Positions 15,700-24,856 of a DNA stretch of 64,000 bases are shown here, in pieces; position 1 is the first letter of the stretch, and every line of letters starts with the position of its first letter. This stretch comes from Oxalobacteraceae bacterium CAVE-383 (GTDB lineage: Bacteria; Pseudomonadota; Gammaproteobacteria; Burkholderiales; Burkholderiaceae_D), in the NCBI GenBank assembly GCA_004134995.1, contig REGP01000002.1, positions 744,001 through 808,000 of the forward strand. The letters run 5' to 3'. The translations under genes and the position numbers were made by a program. Below the pieces are notes generated by a model, which saw only the letters and a program-made list of their open reading frames with translations, was not told the origin of the DNA and ran no database searches.

Positions 15700-17085
15700 T
15701 CAGGTCAGCCGGTTCTTCGACAGCGGCGGATTGCGCGCAAAGTATTTGCGGATGCCGCTCATGATGGCGGTGGCCATCTTGTCCTGATAGGCGTCGTCGT
15801 TGAGGCGCGCTTCTTCGTCCGGATTGGAAATGAAGGCGGTTTCGATGAGGATGCTTGGAATGTCGGGCGCCTTCAATACCGCGAAGCCGGCCTGTTCCAC
15901 TTCTCCCTTGTGCAGGCGGTTGATGCCGCCGATTTCATTGAGAACGGTATTGCCCACGCGCAGGCTGTCGCTGATCTGGGCCGTGGTGGAAAGATCGAGC
16001 AGCACGCTGGCGAGTTGCTTGTCGTGGCTCTTGATGTTGACGCCGCCGATCAGGTCGGCCTCGTTTTCCTTGCTGGCCAGCCAGCGCGCCGCGGTGGAGC
16101 TGGCGCCTTTTTCCGACAAGGCAAACACTGAGGAACCGCTGGCGGTGGGCCGCACGAAGGCGTCGGCGTGGATCGAGATGAACAGATCGGCCTGCACCTT
16201 GCGCGCCTTCTGCACGCGCACGCCGAGCGGCACGAAGAAGTCGTCGTCGCGGGTGAGCATGACGCGCATGTTCGGCTGGTCTTCGATTTTTTTCTTGAGG
16301 CGTTTGGCGATCGACAGCACCACGTGCTTTTCGTAGCTGCCGCCGCTGCCGATGGCGCCCGGATCTTCGCCGCCGTGGCCGGGGTCGAGCGCGATGGTGA
16401 TCATGCGGGTGAGCTGCAGTGCTTTGCTGTTTTTGGCGTCGGCCTTCGGATCGGCTTTTGCCAATGCGGAATCGATGTCGCTGCCCTTGGGCGCGTTCTT
16501 TGTATCGGCTTTAGCGTCGGCTTTGGCGTCGGGGCCGCTGCCGGGAATGGCGGCCTGCTTGTCGTCAGGCAGTTCCTTGAACCAGTCGCCTTTTTGAATC
16601 AGTTGCGCGATCGGATCGGGCGGCTGCACCGGATACAGATCGAAAATTAGGCGGTATTTGTAGTTGCCGGCAGGCGCCAGCGTAAAGACTTGCGGATTGA
16701 CCTCTTCCTTCAGGTCGAACACCAAACGTACCACATGCGGCCGGTTCTGGCCCACGCGCACCTGCTTGATATAAGGGTCATTGGGCTGGACCTTGGCCAC
16801 CAGATCCTTGAGCGTGCTGTTCAGATCCAGGCCTTCGATGTCCACCACCAGGCGTTCCGGATCCTTTACCGTGAAATGGCTGACCTTCAGGTCGGTGTCG
16901 TTTTCCAGGGTGACGCGGGTGTAATCGTCGGCCGGCCAGACGCGCACGGCAACGATCTGCGCGGCGCGGGCAAGAGAAGGAACGGCGGAAAGTACTGAAA
17001 GGAGTAGCGTCCCGCCGGCTTTGATAACGGTGCGGCGGGTACGGGATTTTACAGATTTGGGGCGAATTTCAGTCGAGCGAGGCAT
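15700..17085 (-). CDS. amiC: N-acetylmuramoyl-L-alanine amidase (AmiC-type)
   Basis: A 461-residue periplasmic amidase that splits septal peptidoglycan. The N-terminus has a twin-arginine type signal (SRTRRTVIKAGGTLLLSVLS, then ARA at about 39-41). An AMIN domain follows (VAVRVWPADDYTRVTLEND, about 45-150) and targets the protein to the division site. The linker is Lys/Asp/Ala-rich with repeated DAKAD units (about 185-220). The C-terminal Amidase_3 domain has ITIALDPGHGGEDPGAIG (zinc His), SYEKHVVLSIAKRL, SIHADAF and ILIETAFISNPDEEARL (catalytic Glu). The start overlaps the end of tsaE by 37 bases, indicating one operon, the usual order in proteobacteria. Confidence 0.96.
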   Translation of the reverse strand: MPRSTEIRPKSVKSRTRRTVIKAGGTLLLSVLSAVPSLARAAQIVAVRVWPADDYTRVTLENDTDLKVSHFTVKDPERLVVDIEGLDLNSTLKDLVAKVQPNDPYIKQVRVGQNRPHVVRLVFDLKEEVNPQVFTLAPAGNYKYRLIFDLYPVQPPDPIAQLIQKGDWFKELPDDKQAAIPGSGPDAKADAKADTKNAPKGSDIDSALAKADPKADAKNSKALQLTRMITIALDPGHGGEDPGAIGSGGSYEKHVVLSIAKRLKKKIEDQPNMRVMLTRDDDFFVPLGVRVQKARKVQADLFISIHADAFVRPTASGSSVFALSEKGASSTAARWLASKENEADLIGGVNIKSHDKQLASVLLDLSTTAQISDSLRVGNTVLNEIGGINRLHKGEVEQAGFAVLKAPDIPSILIETAFISNPDEEARLNDDAYQDKMATAIMSGIRKYFARNPPLSKNRLT

Positions 17086-17546
17086 TCAAGACCCTTATCG
17101 GATAATGCGCGTAATTCTACCTTACGGCCGTGTCCTTGCACACTCAGGGTGATTTCCATGTCGGGGCGGGGCAACACTGCCTCGCCTTTTTCCGGCCATT
17201 CGACGATACAGATCGTGTTCGGGCCGAAATGTTCGCGGAAACCGGCCTCCAGGAATTCGTCGGGACTCAGCATGCGGTACAAGTCGAAATGAATTAGCGT
17301 TACCATGCGATCACCCAGGGCGATCGTGTACGGTTCGGCCAGCGTATAGGTCGGGCTTTTGACATGGCCGGCATGGCCGGCGGCATGCAGCAGCGCCCGC
17401 GTGAGCGCGGTTTTGCCGGCGCCGAGGTCACCGTGCAGATAGATCGCCAGGCCCGGCTGCAACACCCGCGCCAGCGCCGCGCCGAGCGCATCGGTGCCGG
17501 CTTCGTCGTGCAGTTTGTAGGTATGGGTGGCGGGCGTCTGGGTCAT
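17049..17546 (-). CDS. tsaE: tRNA threonylcarbamoyladenosine biosynthesis ATPase TsaE
   Basis: I use the ATG at 17546 (MTQTPATHTYKLHDE), since upstream residues in the frame have no family match; the product is 165 residues. The P-loop is IYLHGDLGAGKTALTRALLH (about 34-53), with VKSPTYTLAEPY, LIHFDLYRM and ICIVEWPEKGEAVLP as further TsaE signatures. TsaE drives the TsaB-TsaD complex that makes t6A37 in ANN-decoding tRNAs; tsaD is 10 kb away at 27355. It is followed by amiC with overlap and is divergent from queG. Confidence 0.96.
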   Translation of the reverse strand: MTQTPATHTYKLHDEAGTDALGAALARVLQPGLAIYLHGDLGAGKTALTRALLHAAGHAGHVKSPTYTLAEPYTIALGDRMVTLIHFDLYRMLSPDEFLEAGFREHFGPNTICIVEWPEKGEAVLPRPDMEITLSVQGHGRKVELRALSDKGLECLARLKFAPNL

Positions 17547-17629
17547 GGGTGAGGTACAGGAGTGGCAGTACAGGTTTAAGTATTTGGGCGGATTTATCCG
17601 AAATTTGACGAATTCTGAATGGTAATGCA

Positions 17630-18763
17630 ATGCCGGGTTTGAATCCAAACGATGTCGAAAGTTTGCCGCAGGCCGATCGCATGGCCGCGCTGGCCGCCGA
17701 CATCAAGGCCTGGGGCCGCGAACTCGGTTTTGCCGATATCCGCATTACCGACGTCGATCTTTCGCATCGCGAAGCCGGCTTTGCCGACTGGCTGGCGAAA
17801 GGGTATCACGGCGAGATGGATTACATGGCGGCGCACGGCATGAAGCGCGCGCGGCCGGCGGAACTGGTGCCGGGCGCGGTCAGTGTGATCACGGCGCGCA
17901 TGCCGTATCTGCCGCAGGCATCGGGCGACGATTGGCGCGAACGCGAAACCGATCGTCTGCAGGACGCGGAAGCGGCCGTGGTGTCGGTGTATGCGCGGGG
18001 CCGCGATTATCACAAGGTGATCCGCAACCGCCTGCAGCAGCTGGCCAGCCGCATCGAAGGGCGGACAGGCGCGTTCGGCTATCGCGTGTTCACCGATTCG
18101 GCGCCGGTGATGGAAGTGGCGCTGGCGGAGAAAGCCGGGCTGGGCTGGCGCGGCAAGCACACGCTGCTGCTGAACCGGGAAGCCGGCTCAATGTTCTTCC
18201 TGGGCGAAATCCTCACCGATCTGCCGCTGCCGAAGGACGAACCCGCCAGCGCGCATTGCGGCCAGTGCAGCGCCTGTATCGATGTCTGCCCTACGCAGGC
18301 CATCGTCGGTCCTTACGAACTGGATGCGCGGCGCTGCATTTCCTATCTCACCATCGAATTGAAAGGCAGCATTCCGCTGGAATTCAGGCCGCTGATCGGC
18401 AATCGGGTTTATGGCTGCGACGATTGCCAGGTGTGCTGTCCATGGAATAAATTCGCGCAGCCGTCCACGCTGGACGATTTCGACGAACGCCACGGCCTGG
18501 GCGATGCGGCGCTGGTGGAGTTGTTCGCATGGAGCGCCGAGGAATTCGACAAGAAAATGGAAGGCAGCGCAATCCGCCGCATCGGCCATGAGCGCTGGCT
18601 GCGCAATATCGCGGTCGGCTTGGGCAATGCCGCCGCTGCCGGTAAAAAGGGCGCGCCGGCGATTATCGCGGCATTAAGGGCGCGTCTCGATGACGCTTCA
18701 CCCATCGTGCGCGAACATGTGCGCTGGGCGCTGGAGCAGCACGGCGCGGCATCGCTTTCCTAG
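17630..18763 (+). CDS. queG: Epoxyqueuosine reductase QueG
   Basis: A 377-residue cytosolic iron-sulfur, cobalamin-dependent enzyme that performs the last step of queuosine synthesis in tRNA, reducing epoxyqueuosine. Early motifs include YHGEMDYMAAHG and the VISVYARGRDYHKVI-like VVSVYARGRDYHKVIRNRL. Two ferredoxin-type clusters are visible: CGQCSACIDVCPTQAI (about 208-223) and CDDCQVCCPWNKFA (about 262-275). A HEAT-like C-terminal tail follows. It diverges from tsaE, as is common in betaproteobacteria, and converges with the AEC carrier 3 bases away. Confidence 0.96.
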   Translation: MPGLNPNDVESLPQADRMAALAADIKAWGRELGFADIRITDVDLSHREAGFADWLAKGYHGEMDYMAAHGMKRARPAELVPGAVSVITARMPYLPQASGDDWRERETDRLQDAEAAVVSVYARGRDYHKVIRNRLQQLASRIEGRTGAFGYRVFTDSAPVMEVALAEKAGLGWRGKHTLLLNREAGSMFFLGEILTDLPLPKDEPASAHCGQCSACIDVCPTQAIVGPYELDARRCISYLTIELKGSIPLEFRPLIGNRVYGCDDCQVCCPWNKFAQPSTLDDFDERHGLGDAALVELFAWSAEEFDKKMEGSAIRRIGHERWLRNIAVGLGNAAAAGKKGAPAIIAALRARLDDASPIVREHVRWALEQHGAASLS

Positions 18764-18766
18764 TAT

Positions 18767-19681
18767 TCAAACATGCAATACCCACAGCCAGAACGGCAGG
18801 GTCAGCGCCGACAATACGGTGCCGGCTGAAATCTGGAATGCCACCAGCGGCCCGTTGCCGCCCATGCGCGAGGCCAGAATGAAAGCGCTGGATGCCGTCG
18901 GCAATGCGCAGAACAGCACCAGGATCTGCATCTGCATCATCGGCAGATGGGCGTAGCGCGCCATGGCATAGGCGGCGGCCGGCATGATCAGCAGTTTGAT
19001 GGCGATGAAATAGGCGGAAATCGCCTTGCCCTGATGCATGCCGGATAGGCGCAGGCTGGCGCCCACCAGCAGCAGGCCCATCGCCACGGCGGCGTTGCCC
19101 ATGCGCGTGAATACCGCGCCGGCAATCTCCGGTATGGTGAAGCCGAGCATATTGAACAGCAGCCCGCCGGCAGTGGCGATCAGCAGCGGATTCCTGGCCA
19201 GTTCGCGCAACAGATGGCCTTTCTTCTGCACCATCGAATGCACCGCCGCCATATTGCACAAGGGGACGCCGAAGCCGATCAGCAGCGCGGCCAGCCCCGC
19301 GCCTTGTTCGCCGGCCAGGCGCGAGGTCAGCGCCAGCGCGATATAGGAATTGAAGCGGTACGCGGTCTGCATGCCGGATTCGTATTGCAGCGGCTGCTCC
19401 GGTACTTTGCGCGCCTGGCTGCGCAATAGCGGACGGCCGATCCAGGTCAAGGCAATCGAGGTCAGCGTCGACAGCGTGCCGATGATCACCATGGTGCCGG
19501 TGGTTTCGAAATGCAGCGGCGTGCGCGCGGTGGAATAAAAAAGCAGCGCCGGGAACAGCACGAAATACACCAGTTTTTCCGCGCCGGACCAGAATTCGGC
19601 GCCCCAGTTGGTGATGCGGAACAGGATCAGTCCGATCAGGATCAGGGCGAAATCTGGGAACAGCAGCGAAACGGTATTCAT
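18767..19681 (-). CDS. AEC-family (auxin efflux carrier) transporter
   Basis: A 304-residue inner-membrane protein with about ten hydrophobic segments in two halves. The half junction has the AEC-type AALLIGFGVPLCNMAAVHSM and FNMLGFTIPEIAGAVFTRMGNAAVAMGLLLVGASL. The C-terminal half ends in VLFCALPTASSAFILASRMGGN, another family signature. AEC proteins move organic anions such as malate or malonate; the substrate cannot be told from sequence. It is a single gene, convergent with queG and separated by about 70 bases from the end of the RND operon. Confidence 0.9.
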   Translation of the reverse strand: MNTVSLLFPDFALILIGLILFRITNWGAEFWSGAEKLVYFVLFPALLFYSTARTPLHFETTGTMVIIGTLSTLTSIALTWIGRPLLRSQARKVPEQPLQYESGMQTAYRFNSYIALALTSRLAGEQGAGLAALLIGFGVPLCNMAAVHSMVQKKGHLLRELARNPLLIATAGGLLFNMLGFTIPEIAGAVFTRMGNAAVAMGLLLVGASLRLSGMHQGKAISAYFIAIKLLIMPAAAYAMARYAHLPMMQMQILVLFCALPTASSAFILASRMGGNGPLVAFQISAGTVLSALTLPFWLWVLHV

Positions 19682-19753
19682 CGGCAGCGGGCGGCGGGTT
19701 TGGCGTATGGAAGCCGCCAGTGTCGCATAAGCGGCCCGGTATTGAGATGATAC

Positions 19754-22700
19754 TTATGCATTCACGGTCTTTTTAAATGAAAAGCACCGTCCCACCGCCA
19801 CAAAAAACAGCGGCACAAAAAATATCGCCAATGCCGTCGCGGTAATCATGCCGCCCAGCACGCCGGTGCCGATCGCGATCTGGGCGGCCGAGCCGGCGCC
19901 GGTGGCAATCGTCAGCGGCGCCACGCCGAAGCCGAATGCCAGCGAGGTCATCACGATAGGCCGCAGGCGGCGCCGCGCGGCTTCCGTTGCCGCCTCTAGC
20001 AGATCCATGCCCTGGCGGTGCAGGTCCTTGGCCACTTCAATGATCAGGATCGCATTCTTGGCCGAGAGGCCGATGGTGGCGATCAGGCCGACCTTGAAAT
20101 AAATGTCGTTCGGCAGGCCGCGCAGGCTGACGCCGGACAACGCGCCGAGAATGCCCAGCGGCACCACCAGGATCACCGCCAGCGGAATGGCCCAGCTTTC
20201 ATACAGCGCGGCCAGCGCCAGGAAGACGATCAGGATCGACAGCGCAAACAGCAGCGGCGCCTGCGCGCCCGAGAGGCGTTCCTGATATGACTGGCCCGAC
20301 CATTCGTAGCCGATGCCGGGCGGCAGATCGGCCATCAGTTTTTCCATGGTCTTCATTGCGGCGCCGCTGCTGCCGCCCGGCGCGGCGTCGCCGTTGACGG
20401 CGACCGAGGGATAGCCGTTGTAGCGGCTGAGCTGTGGCGGCGCCAGCGTCCATTTCAGGCTGGCGAAACCGGAGACAGGAACCATGCCGCCGTCGCGATT
20501 GGGCACGGTCAGCTTGAGCACGTCGTCGATCTCGATCCGGTGTTCGCCGCCGGCCTGGGCGATGACTTTGCGGACCTGGTTGCCGAGCACGAAATCGCCG
20601 ATGTAATCCGAGCTGAACATCACCGCCAGCGTGGTGTTGATATCGGCCACCGAGACGCCCATGGCCTGCGCCTTGCGGCGGTCGATCTGCATTTGCAGCT
20701 GCGGCGTATCGGGCAGGCCGGGGAAGTGCACGTTGGCGAGTCCGCTTTCCTTTTTTGCCGCGGCCAGCAGTTGTTCGCGCGCTGCGGCCAGTTTGGCCGG
20801 GCCGAGTCCGGCGCGGTCCTGCAGGCGCAGCGAGAAGCCGCCGGCGCTGCCCAGCCCCGGCACGCCGGCCGAGTTGAAGGCGAATACTTCCAGATTGTCG
20901 GCGTGGTCGAATTCTTCGTTGATGCGCTCGACGATGGCATCGACCTGGCCATCCCGGCCGGGGCGCGCTTTCCAGTCCTTCAGGGTGACGAAGATGGAAC
21001 CGGCGTTGCTGCCGCGTCCGAACGGGCTGTAGCCGGTCAATGCGTAGGTGAATGCGGCAGGTTCATGCGCCAGCAGATATTGTTCAACCTCGGCCACGCG
21101 CTGCATGGTTTCGGCCGCCGGCGTGCCTTGCGGCGTGCTGATGGCGACGGTCAGGTCGCCCTGGTCGTCGGCCGGCAGGAAGGCGCTGGGCAGGCGCAGC
21201 GCCAGGATCGCCACGGCCGCGGCCAGCGCCAGATACAGCAGCATCCAGCGGATAGGCTTGCGCACGATGCGTCCCACCTGTTCGCCGTAGCGCCCGGTCC
21301 AGCGGGCGAAGGCGCGGTTGAACCAGCCGAAAAATCTGAAAACGCCGCGTTTTTCATGATGGTCGTCGGCCACCGGTTTGAGCAAGGTGGCGCACAGCGC
21401 CGGCGTCAGCGTCAGGGCGAGGAAGGCGGAGAAAGCGATCGATACCGCCAGCGTCACCGCGAACTGCTTGTAGATATTGCCGACCACGCCGCCGAAAAAG
21501 GCCATCGGCACGAAGACCGAAATCAGCACCACCGTCATGCCGATGATGGCGCCGCCGATCTGGCGCATGGCTTCAATGGTGGCGCGGTAAGGCGTCAGCT
21601 TCTGTTCGTGCATCAGGCGTTCGACGTTCTCGACCACCACGATGGCGTCGTCGACCAGGATGCCGATGGCCAGCACCATGCCGAACAGCGTCAGCACATT
21701 GATGGAGTAGCCGGCCGCCAGCAGCACGCCGAGCGTGCCGAGCAGCGCCACCGGCACCACCAGCGTGGGGATCAGGGTGGCGCGCAGGTTCTGCATGAAC
21801 AGATACATCACCAGGAACACCAGCAGCATCGCTTCGGCCAGGGCCACGATCACCTTCTTGATCGATAGCTTGACGAAGGCCGACGGCTCGAACGGAATCG
21901 CATATTGCACGCCGGCCGGAAAACCGGGCGCGGCCTGGTCCAGCAGGGCGCGGATGCGCGTCATGGTGGCCAGCGCGTTGGAGCCCGGCGCCAGATTGAT
22001 GGCGATGCCGGTGGAATGCTTGCCGTTGACCTGAGAGAGATAGCTGTATTGATCCTGGCCGAGTTCGATGCGGGCCACATCGCGCAATCTGACTGCCGCG
22101 CCGTCGCTGTCGGTGCGTAGGGCAATGTCGCCGAATTCCCGCGGGCTGGACAAGCCGGCCGGCGCCAGGATATTGGCGCTGAAAGCCGCGCTTTCCGGCA
22201 CTGCGCCGGTGCCGATGTCGCCCACGGTAACCGGCGCGGTATTGCTGCGCACGGCATCGGCGAGCTGGCCCGCGCCGATGCGCGCCGCGCGCATTTTGGC
22301 GGGATCCAGCCAGATACGCATGGCGTGTTCGGCGCCCCACAGTTCAACCTTGCCCACGCCTTCCAGGCGGCGCAGCGACTGGATCAGTCCGCCTGACGCG
22401 AATTCACCCAGGGCCACCGAATCGAGCGCGTCGTCTTCGGAGGTGAGGGCGATCAGGATGGGATCGCCATCGATCGTTTTTTCGACCGAGACGCCGCTGC
22501 GGCGCACCGCTTCCGGCAGGATGGATTCAATGGTTTTAAGTCGATTCTGCACTTCCACCGCGGCCATGTCGGCGTTGACGTTCTGTTGAAACGTCAGGTT
22601 CACCATGGACCTGCCGGGCGAGCTGGATGCGCCCGAATACATCAGGCCGGGCGCGCCGCTCATTTCGCGTTCGATGACGGCGGTGACGCTGTCTTCCACC

Positions 22701-22867
22701 ACCTTGGCGGAGGCGCCGGGATAGCTGGCGTAGACGCCGATCATCGGCGGCGCGAGGTCGGGATATTGCGCCACCGGCAGCACGCGCAGCGCCAGCAGTC
22801 CGGCCAGCATGATCAATAGGGAGATGACCCAGGCGAAGACCGGGCGGTCGATAAAAAAGCGCGCCAT
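19754..22867 (-). CDS. RND multidrug efflux permease (HAE1 family)
   Basis: A 1037-residue inner-membrane pump subunit. I start at the ATG at 22867 (MARFFIDRPVFAWVIS), the standard beginning of AcrB/MexF/OqxB-type transporters, 1 base after the adaptor stop. Twelve transmembrane segments and two large periplasmic loops are evident. TM4 has the proton-relay pair GMVLAIGILVDDAIVVVENVERLM, and GLSAKNAILIIEVAKDLH is the matching C-terminal segment. It uses proton influx to export hydrophobic drugs through a tripartite complex with the adaptor next door. No outer-membrane factor gene lies in the window, so a shared TolC-type channel is presumed. Confidence 0.96.
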   Translation of the reverse strand: MARFFIDRPVFAWVISLLIMLAGLLALRVLPVAQYPDLAPPMIGVYASYPGASAKVVEDSVTAVIEREMSGAPGLMYSGASSSPGRSMVNLTFQQNVNADMAAVEVQNRLKTIESILPEAVRRSGVSVEKTIDGDPILIALTSEDDALDSVALGEFASGGLIQSLRRLEGVGKVELWGAEHAMRIWLDPAKMRAARIGAGQLADAVRSNTAPVTVGDIGTGAVPESAAFSANILAPAGLSSPREFGDIALRTDSDGAAVRLRDVARIELGQDQYSYLSQVNGKHSTGIAINLAPGSNALATMTRIRALLDQAAPGFPAGVQYAIPFEPSAFVKLSIKKVIVALAEAMLLVFLVMYLFMQNLRATLIPTLVVPVALLGTLGVLLAAGYSINVLTLFGMVLAIGILVDDAIVVVENVERLMHEQKLTPYRATIEAMRQIGGAIIGMTVVLISVFVPMAFFGGVVGNIYKQFAVTLAVSIAFSAFLALTLTPALCATLLKPVADDHHEKRGVFRFFGWFNRAFARWTGRYGEQVGRIVRKPIRWMLLYLALAAAVAILALRLPSAFLPADDQGDLTVAISTPQGTPAAETMQRVAEVEQYLLAHEPAAFTYALTGYSPFGRGSNAGSIFVTLKDWKARPGRDGQVDAIVERINEEFDHADNLEVFAFNSAGVPGLGSAGGFSLRLQDRAGLGPAKLAAAREQLLAAAKKESGLANVHFPGLPDTPQLQMQIDRRKAQAMGVSVADINTTLAVMFSSDYIGDFVLGNQVRKVIAQAGGEHRIEIDDVLKLTVPNRDGGMVPVSGFASLKWTLAPPQLSRYNGYPSVAVNGDAAPGGSSGAAMKTMEKLMADLPPGIGYEWSGQSYQERLSGAQAPLLFALSILIVFLALAALYESWAIPLAVILVVPLGILGALSGVSLRGLPNDIYFKVGLIATIGLSAKNAILIIEVAKDLHRQGMDLLEAATEAARRRLRPIVMTSLAFGFGVAPLTIATGAGSAAQIAIGTGVLGGMITATALAIFFVPLFFVAVGRCFSFKKTVNA

Positions 22868-22868
22868 G

Positions 22869-24104
22869 TCAGCGCCCTTCAATCTGTGCAACGTGTGCAA
22901 CTTTCGTTGCGGCTGCTTCTGTTTCGGTTTTCGCTTCCGTTTTTGCGATGGCGCCGCTGCCGCTCTGTTCCTGCGGCGTCACCTTGGCGCCGGCTTCGAT
23001 CTTGGCGACATTGGCGACGATGACTTTTTCACCGCCATTGAGTCCGGCGCTGACCAGCCAGCGGTCGCCGTGCAGCGTGTCGGCGGTGACGGCGACGGCG
23101 CGCACGGTATTGTCGGCGTCGACCACCATTACCTTGGCCGAATCAACGGTGCGCAGCAAGGCATCGCGCGGAATCAGGATCGCGCTTTTATTCAATGCCT
23201 GTTCCAGCCCGACGCGCACATAGCCGCCGGGCAGCAGGATGTGTTTCGGATTCGGTATCACGGCGCGCATGGCGATGGTTTCGGTGGCGGGATCGATCGC
23301 CAGGTCGGAGAAGATCAGTTTGCCTGCAGTGGGATAGAGGCTGCCGTCGCCGAGGGTAAGGCGCACCGGAATGTCCTGTTTCGCCAGGCCCTGCAGTTCG
23401 CCGGCGCGGATGGCCTTGCGCATTTGCGCCACCACCGCCGCCGGCTGCGAAAAGTTGACGTAGATGGGATCGATCTGTTCGATGGTGGTCAGCGGCGTTG
23501 CGCTGTCCTGGCCGACCAGCGCGCCTTCGGTCACCAGCGCGCGGCGGGCGCGGCCGGCGATCGGGGAACGCACGGTGGCGTAGCTCAGTTCCAGGGCGGC
23601 GCTGCGTTGCGCGGCCTTGGCTTCCTCTACTTGCGCCTTGGCCTGGGCTTCAACCGCGAGCGCTTCGGCATAATCGATCCGGCTGATGGCGTCGGCCTTG
23701 GCCAATGCGCCGTAGCGGCGCGCCTTGTCGGCATTCATGTCGAGCGTGGCCTGCGCCTGCCGGAAGGCGGCCTTGCGCATCTCCAGCGTGGCCTGCAATG
23801 CGGCCGGATCGATCTTGAACAATGCGCTGCCGGCCCGCACTTCCTGGCCCTCTTGGTACAGGCGATCGGTAACGATGCCGGCCACGCGGGCGCGCACTTC
23901 GGCCTTGCGGTAAGCGGCGAGGCGGCCCGGAAACTGGTTGGCGACCGCGATTTCAACCGGCGCCACCGTGATGACCTTGACGGTCTTTGGCGGATCCGGC
24001 AGTGGCGGCGGATCTTTTTTGCAGGCGGCCAAAGCCGTCAGCAACACCAGCGTGGCCGGCAATAAAACAGCCCCGCGCATGCGAGGCAATGTGAGCGAAA
24101 ACAT
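22869..24104 (-). CDS. RND efflux periplasmic adaptor lipoprotein
   Basis: I start at the ATG at 24104, which has aggtaggg just upstream; this gives 411 residues. The N-terminus is a lipoprotein signal ending L-A-A-C (about residue 28), followed by a Pro/Asp-rich tether. The body has the barrel-sandwich and hairpin order of AcrA/MexA proteins: QFPGRLAAYRKAEVRARVAG, LYQEGQEVRAGSALFKIDP, a coiled-coil region, then ATVRSPIAGRARRALVTEGALV and QIDPIYVNFSQPA. It bridges the RND permease and an outer-membrane channel. It is the first gene of the two-gene operon, with no linked TetR or LysR regulator. Candidate control repeats lie upstream at 24192-24300. Confidence 0.95.
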   Translation of the reverse strand: MFSLTLPRMRGAVLLPATLVLLTALAACKKDPPPLPDPPKTVKVITVAPVEIAVANQFPGRLAAYRKAEVRARVAGIVTDRLYQEGQEVRAGSALFKIDPAALQATLEMRKAAFRQAQATLDMNADKARRYGALAKADAISRIDYAEALAVEAQAKAQVEEAKAAQRSAALELSYATVRSPIAGRARRALVTEGALVGQDSATPLTTIEQIDPIYVNFSQPAAVVAQMRKAIRAGELQGLAKQDIPVRLTLGDGSLYPTAGKLIFSDLAIDPATETIAMRAVIPNPKHILLPGGYVRVGLEQALNKSAILIPRDALLRTVDSAKVMVVDADNTVRAVAVTADTLHGDRWLVSAGLNGGEKVIVANVAKIEAGAKVTPQEQSGSGAIAKTEAKTETEAAATKVAHVAQIEGR

Positions 24105-24191
24105 ATCCCTACCTTTTTTGTGTCGTTTCCCATGGATGGAGCGCACTTGTGCGCGCTTGAATTGCACGCGAGGATAGCAGCCGGAAAATGG

Positions 24192-24300
24192 CTAAGTTTT
24201 TGATTTTATTGAATATTCTTATTATTGAAACTGCATGGCGAGGTAGAGCCAAGCAATGGTGCGGCAAATCTAAGTTGTTGATTTAATTAATAATATTCTT
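24192..24300. repeat. Pair of AT-rich imperfect direct repeats upstream of RND operon
   Basis: A block starting ctaagtttttgatttt at 24192 and ending gaatattctt at 24220 recurs in altered form from ctaagttgttgattta at 24270 to taatattctt at 24300, 78 bases apart. Both lie in the divergent gap between the RND adaptor gene and ogt. They may be duplicated regulator sites or promoter elements. No consensus is recognised. Confidence 0.4.
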
Positions 24301-24337
24301 TGATTTTTGTGAAAAGCCGAATAAATAATACACTAGC

Positions 24338-24856
24338 GTGATGATTCCTCCGATTCCCCTGAATTCCCCGCCTTTATTCTCCGCCGTGGTCGAAGCGCCG
24401 TTCGGCGCGGTCGGCATCCGCACCGGCGATGGCGTCGTGCTTGAAATGGTGTATCTGCCGCCGCGCTTTGCGGAGGACGTGGCGCAAAAGCCGCTGGATG
24501 CGCTGGCCAAACGCGCCGCCGCGCAGGTGAAACGTTATTTGAACGACCCGGATTTTGTGTTCGATCTGCCGCTGGCGCCGGTCGGCACCGCGTTCCAGTC
24601 GCGGGTGTGGCGCGCCATCAGCGCGATACCGCGCGGCGATGTGCTGACCTACGGCCAGGTCGCCAAGCTGGTGCAGTCGGCGCCGCGCGCGGTAGGGCAG
24701 GCTTGCGGCGCCAATTGGTTTCCGCTGATCGTTCCTTGCCATCGCGTGACCGCCACCGGCGGGCTGGGCGGCTTTTCCAACGACGGCGACCTGCAGGGCT
24801 TTCATATCGGCGTGAAGCGCTGGCTGCTGGCGCATGAAGGCGTGACGCTTGATTAA
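24338..24856 (+). CDS. ogt: Methylated-DNA--protein-cysteine methyltransferase
   Basis: A 172-residue suicide repair protein that removes alkyl groups from O6-guanine or O4-thymine by transfer to its own cysteine. The active-site motif is NWFPLIVPCHRVTATGGLGGF (C about 136). The helix-turn-helix region RVWRAISAIPRGDVLTYGQVAKLV (about 88-111) inserts into DNA, and an Asn hinge is present just before the active site. There is no Ada-type N-terminal domain, so it is the Ogt form. Its 3' end overlaps the probable start of xerD by 8 bases, implying cotranscription. Confidence 0.95.
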   Translation: MMIPPIPLNSPPLFSAVVEAPFGAVGIRTGDGVVLEMVYLPPRFAEDVAQKPLDALAKRAAAQVKRYLNDPDFVFDLPLAPVGTAFQSRVWRAISAIPRGDVLTYGQVAKLVQSAPRAVGQACGANWFPLIVPCHRVTATGGLGGFSNDGDLQGFHIGVKRWLLAHEGVTLD

